A DNA stretch of 64,000 nucleotides from Mesostigma viride. Taxonomy: Eukaryota > Streptophyta > Mesostigmatophyceae > Mesostigmatales > Mesostigmataceae. Location of the stretch: assembly GCA_009746045.1 (NCBI GenBank), contig RPFO01000667.1, forward strand, positions 3,640,273 through 3,704,272, in the 5' to 3' direction. Below the pieces are notes generated by a model. That model was not told the DNA's origin. It saw only the letters and a program-made list of their open reading frames with translations, and ran no database searches. Positions 36,238-45,887 of this stretch are shown here, in pieces (the stretch's first letter is position 1; each line of letters begins with the position of its first letter). The position numbers and the translations under genes are program-made.

Positions 36238-36961
36238 CCCTTTCACCTATCACACTACCCTCAGAGGGTAACCAGCTGGTCGATACGTGGTACCTCTTCA
36301 CCTAATGATATTCCTATTGGTTAATAAAAATACCCATTTACCCGGAAAAAATTCATGATCTACCACTCCCGGCGGGCCCAGCAGAGGAGAGCCAGGATTT
36401 CCTTCGGATTCGCTCGGCGAATGGCATGTGAACGACGAATGCCTGGGTGTGTTGCAAGGCCAAGCACGTCAGACTTGCACAGTACGCAATCTCTTCTTGG
36501 GTCATCTTAAGATTTTCTGCCGTCTGGTGTCGACACCTGGTTAATGTTACTACTGATAACGCAGTCCAAAACCAATGAATGACAAGCCTATAAGGCACGA
36601 CTCACATGAGGCTCGGTGAACTCCGTCGGTGAACTCTTTGTGAACTGGGTCGACGGCCGGGTCGCCACCGGCGCTTCACCGGCCCTTCACTTCGAGTTCA
36701 CGCACTCACGTCGCAACGACGTAGTGAACTGCTCGCCAGTGAACTGGTTTGTGAACTGGCGGAGGCGCGGGAAGACAGCCCAGATTTCGCGGGAAAGGGC
36801 CCATACGTCAAGCTAGTGCATGATGCATCCGGGCATGCTGGCTAATAACATGCACGTCTTGTCCAGCTGTAAACCACTAACTTCTGCACCACTAATTTGA
36901 TACAGTGCTGCAGAAATATGATAAAAACGCGCCGGTGACCTGTCGTGCATGTCGCTTTTCC

Positions 36962-36997
36962 AGCTACCTGTCTGCGTTCGAACGCAGACAGGTAGCT
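36962..36997. repeat. Perfect 36-bp palindrome
   Basis: Arms AGCTACCTGTCTGCGTTC and its complement with no loop. Lies in the 5' part of the Harbinger-like element. Confidence 0.9.
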
Positions 36998-37212
36998 TTC
37001 TTTGCAAGTTTTTCCAGGTGTTGCCGGGTGCCAGTGCTTCTCTGTCGATATTGTTTCAAAGCCGGTTTGTTTATTGGCTGGGGACGACCCCAGAGCCGCC
37101 CGCCGTCACATGCACAAAACATGCCATATCTCGCTGGAGGCGTTCGGTTATTTACTGGAGAAAATCGGCCCGATCAGCGAGCCAAATGTCCAGACAACGG
37201 CGGGCGCGGGCT

Positions 37213-37399
37213 CCGGTTGGACGTGGTAAGACCCGAGCAAATGCTCATTGGTGCATTAGAGTGGCTTTCTCATAGCTGCGACTATGGTACCTTGGAGCGT
37301 GCATATGGCATCGCTTCAAACACGTGGTCCAAAAATGGGGAACGCCCTGGCATTCTACGAGAACTTGAAGATGCTTTCAACAGCAAACAGCAAGCGTAG
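37213..37399 (+). pseudogene. Harbinger-type transposase helix-turn-helix remnant
   Basis: The frame reads VVRPEQMLIGALEWLSHSCDYGTLERAYGIASNTWSKN, resembling the HTH of DDE_Tnp_4 (Harbinger) transposases, where a Leu-rich helix precedes Y..L...fgIs.sT. The frame stops at 37399, and no clear DDE catalytic block was found after the repeat, though short open frames at 39910-40490 may be decayed remains. Confidence 0.5.
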
Positions 37400-37499
37400 G
37401 TTCCGGTTGGACGCCTATGGTAACCTGGACTGTGTATACGTCGTCGCTGCAAACGCAATGCCCTGCCCACCCATACGTGCATGTGCACGTGTGGCATGT

Positions 37500-37577
37500 G
37501 CGCATGCACACGCACACGCACACGCACACGCACACGCACACGCACACGCACACGCATACGTACATGCACATCTAGAG

Positions 37578-37651
<74 letters not shown>

Positions 37652-38125
37652 CCTCCCTCCTCCCTCCCTCCCTCCCTCCCTCCCTCCCTGACCCTCCCTC
37701 CCTCCTCCTCCCTCCCTCCCTCCCTCCCTCCCTCCCTCCCTCCCTCTCCCTCCCTCCCTCCCTCCCTCCCTCCCTCCTCCTCCCTCCCTCCCTCCCTCCC
37801 TCCCTCCCTCCCTCCCTCCTCCCTCCCTCCCTCCCTCCCTCCCTCCCTCCCTCCCTCCCTCCCTCCCTCCCTCCCTCCCTCCCTCCCTCCCTCCCTCCCT
37901 CCCTCCCTCCCTCCCTCCCTCCCTCCTCCCTCCCTCCCTCCCTCCCTCCCTCCCTCCCTCCCTCCCTCCTCCCTCCCTCCCTCCCTCCCTCCCTCCCTCC
38001 CTCCCTCCCTCCCTCCCTCCTCCCTCCCTCCCTCCCTCCCTCCCTCCCTCCCTACCTCCCTACCTCCCTCCCTCCCTCCCTCCCTCCCTCCCTCCCTCCC
38101 TCCCTCCCTCCCTCCCTCCCTCCCT

Positions 38126-38222
<97 letters not shown>

Positions 38223-38406
38223 CACACGCACAAGTTCACTCACTCACTCACTCACTCACTCACTCACTCACTCACTCACTCACTCACTCACTCACTCACT
38301 CACTCACTCACTCACTCACTCACTCACTCACTCACTCACTCACTCACTCACTCACTCACTCACTCACTCACTCACTCACTCACTCACTCACTCACTCACT
38401 CACTCA

Positions 38407-38442
<36 letters not shown>

Positions 38443-38582
38443 CTCACTCACTCACTCACTCACTCACTCACTCACTCACTCACTCACTCACTCACTCACT
38501 CACTCACTCACTCACTCACTCACTCACTCACTCACTCACTCACTCACTCACTCACTCACTCACTCACTCACTCACTCACTCA

Positions 38583-38618
<36 letters not shown>

Positions 38619-38995
38619 CTCACTCACTCACTCACTCACTCACTCACTCACTCACTCACTCACTCACTCACTCACTCACTCACTCACTCACTCACTCACT
38701 CACTCACTCACTCACTCACTCACTCACTCACTCACTCACTCACTCACTCACTCACTCACTCACTCACTCACTCACTCACTCACTCACTCACTCACTCACT
38801 CACTCACTCACTCACTCACTCACTCACTCACTCACTCACTCACTCACTCACTCACTCACTCACTCACTCACTCACTCACTCACTCACTCACTCACTCACT
38901 CACTCACTCACTCACTCACTCACTCACTCACTCACTCACTCACTCACTCACTCACTCACTCACTCACTCACTCACACACACACACACACATTCTT
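37500..38995. repeat. 1.5-kb compound microsatellite
   Basis: In order: CACACG (37505-37560), CT (37580-37647), CCCT (to 38130), CT (to 38181), CA (to 38222), CACT (38235-38972) with two CACG blocks at 38405-38443 and 38582-38619, and a final CA run. The two CACG blocks have similar length and sit about 177 bp apart, so a large segment was probably duplicated. Confidence 0.97.
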
Positions 38996-39059
38996 TTCAT
39001 GGATGGGCATCTGGTTTCCCATATCAGAGTGGGCATAAGCAAGAGTTTGTTTAATAACT

Positions 39060-40600
39060 GAACTCCTTACTTCATTTAGCAAATGTGAGTCAACATTTCA
39101 GAATTATAATAATGGAAATTCCATTAGCTTACCGTATGATGCTACACATGTTCATAGTGGTCAATTACGTGCATGCTAGCTCCTTGAGCTAGTCACACGC
39201 ACTGGGGGTACTGTGGTTGTTAAGACCTCACTTGGACATGTGCAATGTCTTGAATTGGTTGCTCATTGAGTGAGACATAATGTTGGACGTATTGTGGCTG
39301 CTTAACAATACTTTGTGCACGCGTAATTCTTTAATCATGACTAATGTCGGGCGCGTTGCAATTATAAAGGGAGGCATGCAACTATGCAATGTGCGAACAT
39401 ATTAAGTCCATTTAGGGTTATTGCAGTTCAAAAGGAGGGGTGCCATCGCAAACCGTCTAGATCCCGCTCTGAATGTTAGCCAGCCATAGTTGTAACGTAC
39501 AAGGCTGCACATTTCCACCTCCATTTGTTTCCATCGTTGTGAATGACTCGACTAACACGGATGAGTCAACAGCAGGCTCGAGCTATTGACAGCATGGTCC
39601 GGATTCTCCATATTTCTGGCCTGCGCTAGTTGCTTTATTGATAGTCTTTACATTGTCATCAAGTGAGTGAGACAACAAACATGACAATTGCCTGGGGCCA
39701 GCAGATAAATGTCCAAAATTATTTCAATGAGCAATAAAAGTGATGACTACAAGTAGTCAAGGAAGTGTTATCGGCACAGCGAATTTGAAGCAATATCTTA
39801 TGAATCACGTTCCATAGTGGCCATCATGATCGCACACACAAAAAGAGCATGCCCCTGAAAGAAAAGAGATCGGACTCAACGGACCTTACAAGTTGACCCC
39901 CCTTACCAACCAGTGTGCCTGGAACGTGAAGCGTGGGGCGGCCAGCAACGAAAGATTGTTCATGCAGACGGACCGCCCATGGTATTGCCGGGCGCATCAG
40001 TGTGTATGTCAATGAGACAACAGCGCAGGCCAGAGATCTGGAGAATCCGGACCAAGGTAGCTCGAGCCTGCCGTTATGTTATCCGCGTTTTCGAGTCGTG
40101 CACGATGATGGATATGAATCAGTGTGTATGTGGCCATCAACACCAATTGCCGCCATCCATATTGTAATCAGGGCGTTGTGAGTTTAACGTTTGCTTTGTC
40201 GCTCATATTTCGCTTTGCCTTCGGCTTAGGCGAGCTCGCCTTGTCATCTCCAAAGAGTATGCAATGCCGCACAAGAAGACCGACATTTATTACTGCGCCA
40301 ACTATCGTCCTCAAGATTGCCAGCATCTCCAAAGATCACCAAAGCCGCAACCAGATCGAGTGCGGCGCTGTGCCCTTCGCGTGCGATGCTCTGCTCTTCT
40401 ACAGCCGTGGGGCTCGGAGCATTTGGGTTAATGTCGTCGCTAATAGCAGGCTTCGGGTCACCTTTCGCGAGGGTAACCCGTTGTAGCCATTCCTGAAAAA
40501 GCTAGTCGGTGTCCCTCATGGCTGGCGACTCCCGAGCACCTGCCACCTTCCCGCGAATGTTGCACGTCTGGCATTTTCATGGGCTTGCTTCGCGCCAACG
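39060..40600. other. Interior of the Harbinger-like element, no intact gene
   Basis: Only short, frame-broken ORFs. Some text near 39910-40160 may descend from transposase but cannot be aligned by eye. Confidence 0.35.
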
Positions 40601-40803
40601 CACGCTGTTCACCACAAGTTCACAAAGAGTTCACCAGGAGTTCACGGACAGTTCACCAACCTCGGACTTTGGGGAGATTGTGAACTCGTCCTGTGAACTC
40701 GTGAACTCGTCGGGACCCAAAATTAGCTCGGCCCCGGTCGGCCCAGTTCACAAAAGAGTTCACAAAGAGTTCACCGCCTCATGTGCACATGAGTCGTGCC
40801 TAA

Positions 40804-40830
40804 GGGGGGGGGATGCTTCGCATCCCCCCC
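40804..40830. repeat. G-run/C-run hairpin next to the transposon end
   Basis: GGGGGGGATGC, loop TTC, GCATCCCCCC. It directly follows the TAA target duplication. Confidence 0.8.
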
Positions 40831-41875
40831 AAAAGAAGGCGCAAAGCCGCCGACCGTAACTCAAGTAGTCGAGTTTCGATCCGTCCGCCGACAGATGGCA
40901 ACTCGATTCAAGTCAACTGAAGCTTATGAAGGGGGCTGAAAAAAGGAAAAAGCCGGGAGACAAATAACGACACGCTGAGTGGGCCTGAAACACTGCAGTC
41001 CGTCTGCCCTTCCACCCACCCGGAGGCCGCCATTTGCCGCCTCAGTGAGACGCCCCGCCCCAGGCGAGGTTGCAACCCCGGCCTCTCCCCCCTCAGCGAG
41101 CCGATGGTCTTTACATGTATTGAGGTCGCAATGAGGCCCCCCCCCCCGCCTCAGCGAGACGCCAGAGTCCAGTCTGCGGGATCCCCCATGGGTGGTTTGT
41201 TTGGGTTAGGACAGATTTGTCCATTTAGGACAGTCCTGCAGCCAAAGCGTGAAAACATTAGCTTATTGGCGCCTTACTTGGCGCATGCTTGCTTCTGCAT
41301 GATAATTTTTTGAATGGGATTCAACTGTTTTTATGTGTATATAACTGCCGTCTTGTTTCACGTGTATGTATGTGAATACACAAATGTTCTCAGCATATTG
41401 AGCTATGCACAATGCACATCAATTAATTTATTAAAAGTAATTAGTAATCATGTAGACTGCGTCACGTGAGCATAGATTAAGTGAGACAACTATTCCTTGA
41501 CGCAAGGCGGTCCAACGTCGTGTAAGTACAAGCCGTTAGTAGTTGTCTGAGAAATAAATCGTTGTCCTGCATGATTAGCCAAGATGTTGCACTACCACAA
41601 TACCCATGATGTTGCCATGTCCTATAATGCATGAAGGGGCGGTGATCTAAGCATGTCATAAAACATCCTAGTTATTAATTTCGCAATGTAGTAGTCATCC
41701 CCGAGCATTCAGGGCATTCCGGAGTACCCCGCCAATCCAAAAGAACCGAAATCACTGACCACCAATCCGCGCGAAGCACCCAGCGAGCGCAGCGAGCTGT
41801 GCGCTGCGCGCGGCGAGCGAAGCGAGCACCGTACTGCGCACCAATCCGCGAGCGAAGCGAGCACCGTACTATTCC
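40831..41875. other. Intergenic, nothing recognised
   Basis: Short ORFs only; a C-run at 41134. GAGCGAAGCGAGC repeats from 41780 lead into the heptamer array. Confidence 0.5.
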
Positions 41876-42151
41876 AGCGAGCAGCGGGCAGCGCGCAGCG
41901 GGCAGCGCGCAGCGGGCAGCGGGCAGCGCGCAGCGGGCAGCGGGCAGCGGGCAGCGGGCAGCGGGCTGCGGGCAGCGGGCAGCGCGCAGCGGGCAGCGGG
42001 CTGCGGGCAGCGGGCGCAGCGGGCATGCAGCGGGCAGCGGGCAGCGGGCAGCGGGCAGCGGGCTGCGGGCAGCGGGCAGCGGGCAGCGGGCAGCGGGCAG
42101 CGGGCTGCGGGCAGCGGGCAGCGGGCAGCGGGCAGCGGGCAGCGGGCAGCG
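41876..42151. repeat. GGGCAGC/GCGCAGC heptamer array
   Basis: About 39 heptamers with GCGCAGC and GGGCTGC variants. As 7 is not a multiple of 3, all frames stay open and produce Ala-Arg-Ser-rich artificial proteins on both strands. Confidence 0.95.
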
Positions 42152-42255
42152 GGGCAAAGTACTGCCAAAAAAAGGGACCCTGCTTTGGGCTGGGCGGAGC
42201 CAGCGGGTTGCTCTAGTAATAATTAGTCACAAGGTCCTGTTGGGACGCTAACGCG

Positions 42256-42870
42256 GTGGCGCAAATTCGTATGGCACATACATGCGTGGCGCCTCGCGTG
42301 GCGCAGATTCACATGGCACATACATGCGCGGCGCCTCGCGTGGCGCAGATTCACATGGCACATACATGCGCGGCGCCTCGCGTGGCGCAGATTCACATGG
42401 CACAATACATGCGCGGCGCCTCGCGTGGCGCAGATTCGTATTGCACATACATGCGCGGCGCAGATTCGTATGGCACATACGTGCGCGGTGCCTCGCGTGG
42501 CGAAGATTCGCATGGCACATACATGTGCGGCGCCTCGCGTGGCGCAGATTCACATGGCACATACATGCGCGGCGCCTCGCGTGGCGCAGATTCACATGGC
42601 ACATACATGCGCGGTGCCTCGCGTGGCGCAGATTCGCATGGCACATACATGCGCGGCGCCTCGCGTGGCGCAGATTCGCATGGCACATACATGCGCGGCG
42701 CAGATTCGCATGGCACATACATGCGCGGCGCCTCGCGTGGCGCAGATTCGTATGGCACATACATGCGCGGCGCCTCGCGTGGCGCAGATTCGCGTGGCAC
42801 ATACATGCGCGGCGCCTCGCGTGGCGCAGATTCGTATGGCACATACATGCACGGCGCCTCGCGTGGCGCC
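42256..42870 (-). repeat. 42-bp coding repeat (14 residues)
   Basis: About 15 copies; unit GCGCAGATTCRYATGGCACA then TACATGCGCGGCGCCTCGCGTG. Length is a multiple of three, so the repeat stays in frame on the minus strand. A few units lack the GCCTCGCGTGGC part. Confidence 0.93.
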
Positions 42871-43065
42871 CAGTCTGGTGCCGGCACCGCTGCCGCTGTT
42901 GCCGCAGGGGGCGCACTGGCTGCCGGCACCGCTGCCGCTGCTGCCGCCGCTGCCGTGGTGGGCACACCGGCTGCCGCCACCGCTGCTTTGGTGGGTGCGG
43001 CGGCTGCCGCCCCCGCTGCCACTGCCGCCGCCGCCTCTTTATGCTTCTGCAGCAGTCGCTGCTGC

Positions 43066-43097
<32 letters not shown>

Positions 43098-44149
43098 CAG
43101 CTTTGTCATCATGGCATTAGATTGCTGCTGTTGCTGTTGCTGTTGCTGCTTCATCATGCTGTCAAATTGCTGCAGCAGCGCTGCCATCCCCTTCGAATTT
43201 TCAGCCGGGGCGTCAGGCTGCTTGGCATGCAGGCGCTGAGCCGTTTTCTGAGCGGCGCTGGCGCTTGACTGGTTTCGTCGCCGCAGCTTCTTTGGCAGGC
43301 TGCTTGCTCACGATGCGCTTGCCGCGCCCATGCACGTTTGTGACCTCCTGCAACGCGGGCAGCCCTGCAATTTGTGGGTCGGGCATGTCAGAGTCTTGTG
43401 TTATGCAAGCTGGCAGACGTGGCAGCGTAGCCGGGTATTTCGCCAAGAGGGCCGATCCTGGAAACTGCTCAGCGGACATGATGAATGGCGGTGGGCCAGC
43501 ACTCAATATCTGGGGCAGCAGGTCCGCCTTGTTCTTGATGGCCCAACTCATCACCGCCTGCATGTCCTCATTCCAAGCGGATGATGGGAGAACGCCCTTG
43601 TGTTCCAACCCCAGGGTAGTGGGAAACGTGGTGGCATTCTTGACAGTCGTTGACAACGATGACCACTGCGTCGAAAAATCCGATCGCGGACGGTCGCCTG
43701 GTTGGGCTGCCTTTGAGTCGGTCGAGCAAGTTTTTAAATTTCTTGTAGCGGCTCTGCCTCACAAAATTCGCACAGATTGACGAGCTCGCCATTGCCCCCA
43801 CTACCACCCCCACATGAGGCCATTCGGGGATTGCAAGGGCCACGATATCATCCTCGCTGTCGCTGGTGGATTAGCACCGCCTGGTGTTTTGTGCATCCCC
43901 GGCCCTGCCGGTGGAGGAGAAAAAGCTAGTTCTTTTCTTGTGTCGCCGACATCGAAATGACGCGACGCCGAAGCCCGAAAGGTACCAGCTGCAGGGCCCG
44001 GGGTGTTCTCCTTCTTGGAGGCGTCGCGCTCAACCACGGGAATGTGCGCGCCGCCAACAGCATGCTTGCCAACCGTGGGGCCCATCGCAGCACGCAAAGC
44101 TGCATCACCGTGGCCGCTCTTGTCCTGATTGCCATCACCCATGCATCGC

Positions 44150-44470
44150 ACCAATGATTGCCTGCGCCGTTCTTTTCCTCCTCGATCGCCATCACCCATC
44201 GCACCATTGCCTGCGCCGTTCTTTTCCTCCTCGCCATCACCCATCGCACCATTGCCTGCGCCGTTTTTTTCCTCCTCGCCATCACCCATCGCACCATTGC
44301 CTGCGCCGTTCTTTTCCTCCTCGCCATCACCCATCGCACCATTGCCTGCGCCGTTCTTTTCCTCCTCGTCATCACCCATCGCACCATTGCCTGCGCCGCT
44401 CTCCTCCTCGACGCCACCACCAAGCGCAACACCGCCTGGGCCGTTCTTCTCCTCGACGCCACCACCCGTT
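44150..44470 (-). repeat. 45-bp coding repeat (15 residues)
   Basis: About six to seven units encoding EEEKNGAGNGAMGDG and variants, in frame. Acidic-plus-Gly/Asn composition suggests a disordered linker. Confidence 0.9.
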
Positions 44471-45126
44471 GCATCATCATCGACATGACCCTCGTCAATA
44501 TTATCACCAGAACCCAGCTCACCATCGTCGACCCTTCCATCCACGACTTTGGCTAGCTTAACGAGTTTCCGTGATGGAACCTTAACGACCTTGCCCTTGC
44601 CGCCCAGCGAATAAAGAGCACCAAGGCCGGCCAGTTGGGCGTCGACCACCTTTTCCTTAAAATCGACAGGCGATGCCTCCTTGCTGATGGCGGTAGGCGG
44701 CCAAGGGCCGCCACACTCCTGGCAGGTCCACTCTGTGCCATCCTCCGCCGATGAATCCCTAAACATCCCGGTGCACAGCCCATGCAAGTGCTTGCCACAC
44801 TGGCCTGAGCATGGATGGTTGGCTCCGCCCAGCAGCTCATTTTTGTCGACACTATCAAATCCGGTTGCATGATCAGCGCCGGGCAATTTCTCGCATCTAT
44901 TGCCTGCGTAGCAGGGGCCACTTGACCCGGCTGCATTCTTCGCTTGCTACAGATTTAACCACCGGAAAATAGACAAAGATTGCACGCAACCTTCCAATCA
45001 TTGGTGCCGGCTGCGATTTAACCTTCGTTTGCTGGGCGCTGCACGCTGCAATGTATCGAGTCAATTTGCGCGGGATCTGGAACTTTGAATATATGTTTAG
45101 GCAAGAGGCTGCGGCGTCATTTGGCT

Positions 45127-45408
45127 GCAGCTGGGTAACTACTTGCGTCTTGCGGCCAAGATACGCAGCCTGCCTCGAGAGGGCTGCGTATCTTTGCCGC
45201 AGCCTGCCTCACCAGCTAAAATAAAAACCTTGCGGCCAAGATACGCAGCCTGCCTCCTCGAGGAGGATTCTCGAGGAGGCAGGCCGGCTGCGTATCTTGG
45301 CCGCAAGGTTTTTAGCTGGTGAGGCAGGCTGCGGCAAAGATACGCAGCCCTCTCGAGGCAGGCTGCGTATCTTGGCCGCAAGACGCAAGTAGTTACTTCC
45401 CCAGCTGC
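45127..45408. repeat. 280-bp foldback palindrome
   Basis: Arms of about 135 bp, from GCAGCTGGG...TAACTACTTGCG to CGCAAGTAGTTAC...CCAGCTGC, centred near 45262 at CCTCGAGGAGGATTCTCGAGGAGG. Each arm itself contains inverted copies of CTTGCGGCCAAGATACGCAG, and another such unit lies just outside at 45409-45447. No TSD seen. A foldback or MITE origin is possible. Confidence 0.92.
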
Positions 45409-45887
45409 CGAGGCAGGCTGCGTACATTTTGGCGGCAAGTTCCCCAGCTGTTCGCTGCTTAGGCAAGTTGTTGCAACGACTTCGCCACGTGACTGCCAAC
45501 AGGGGCGCCTGCGTTCAAGTCTTCAGTGCGTGCCCTGGCGGCACATCATTATTACGTAAATAGCCGCGTGAAGCTTTCGGTACCTTAGCAGTTTATAGTT
45601 GGATTTATGGCAGACAAGGCTGACTGCAGGATATTATTTTGTGGTTTAACACAGTGACGCCGAAATGAATAGGCACGGAGCCGAAAAATAGCCGACGTAG
45701 TTGATTTGGAGACGAGTTGTTAGCATTGATGACAAAAATGGGATTAGGTTTACACATGCAGGACAGTAATAGGCGCTGAGCTGCTTACTCTTATGAGGTC
45801 CGGCATCCATTCAGCGCCGGGGGAGTCCTGCTTTTGGTTTAGGTTGAAACTTTTATAAATGTTAGAGATAAAGGCTAGGATAGCAAA

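Larger units (their letters stand above)
30847..36350 (+). mobile_element. Full-length LINE with 15-bp target duplication
   Basis: Perfect 15-bp direct repeats ATTCATGATCTACCA at 30832-30846 and 36351-36365. 5504 bp: structured 5' region, possible ORF1, 38-bp gap, intact ORF2, 113-bp 3' UTR ending GGAAAAA. Identical target repeats and an unbroken 4.4-kb ORF2 point to recent insertion. Endonuclease plus YVDD-type RT place it in the L1/Tx1-like range, tentatively. Confidence 0.95.
36594..40800. mobile_element. PIF/Harbinger-like transposon filled with microsatellite
   Basis: 3-bp direct repeats TAA at 36591-36593 and 40801-40803 flank inverted ends starting GGCACGACTCA. Behind the termini both sides carry repeated GTGAACT motifs in inverted orientation (36622-36760; 40606-40780). 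The TAA duplication and GGCAC-type end fit PIF/Harbinger. 4207 bp, of which about 1.5 kb is simple repeat. Confidence 0.85.
42256..44937 (-). pseudogene. Zinc-finger, repeat-rich protein gene, frameshifted
   Basis: Read right to left: CYAGNRC...HPCSGQCGKHLHGLC...EWTCQECGG, a Cys/His cluster of PHD- or RING-like spacing (44740-44910); then 15-residue repeats EEEKNGAGNGAMGDG; a Pro-rich stretch to a stop at 43801; continuation in other frames (NFVRQSRYKKFKNLL; LEHKGVLPSSAWNEDMQAVMSWAIKNKADLLPQIL; Lys/Arg-rich KPVKRQRR); poly-Gln; poly-Ala; and 14-residue repeats APREAPRMYVPCES. At least two frameshifts and no ATG before the finger. It points away from the transposase-like gene at 45888, so both may belong to one decayed large transposon. 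Confidence 0.5.

Noticed and set aside
36905-37212. Upstream part of the 164-codon ORF as transposase
   Set aside because: It runs through the 36-bp palindrome and shows no domain; only the HTH-like end was kept.
37282-39061. 526-codon SLPP/THSL ORF and its reverse
   Set aside because: Microsatellite translation within the Harbinger-like element.
41675-42251. PAARCPL-type ORFs
   Set aside because: Frames of a heptamer array; no unique sequence.
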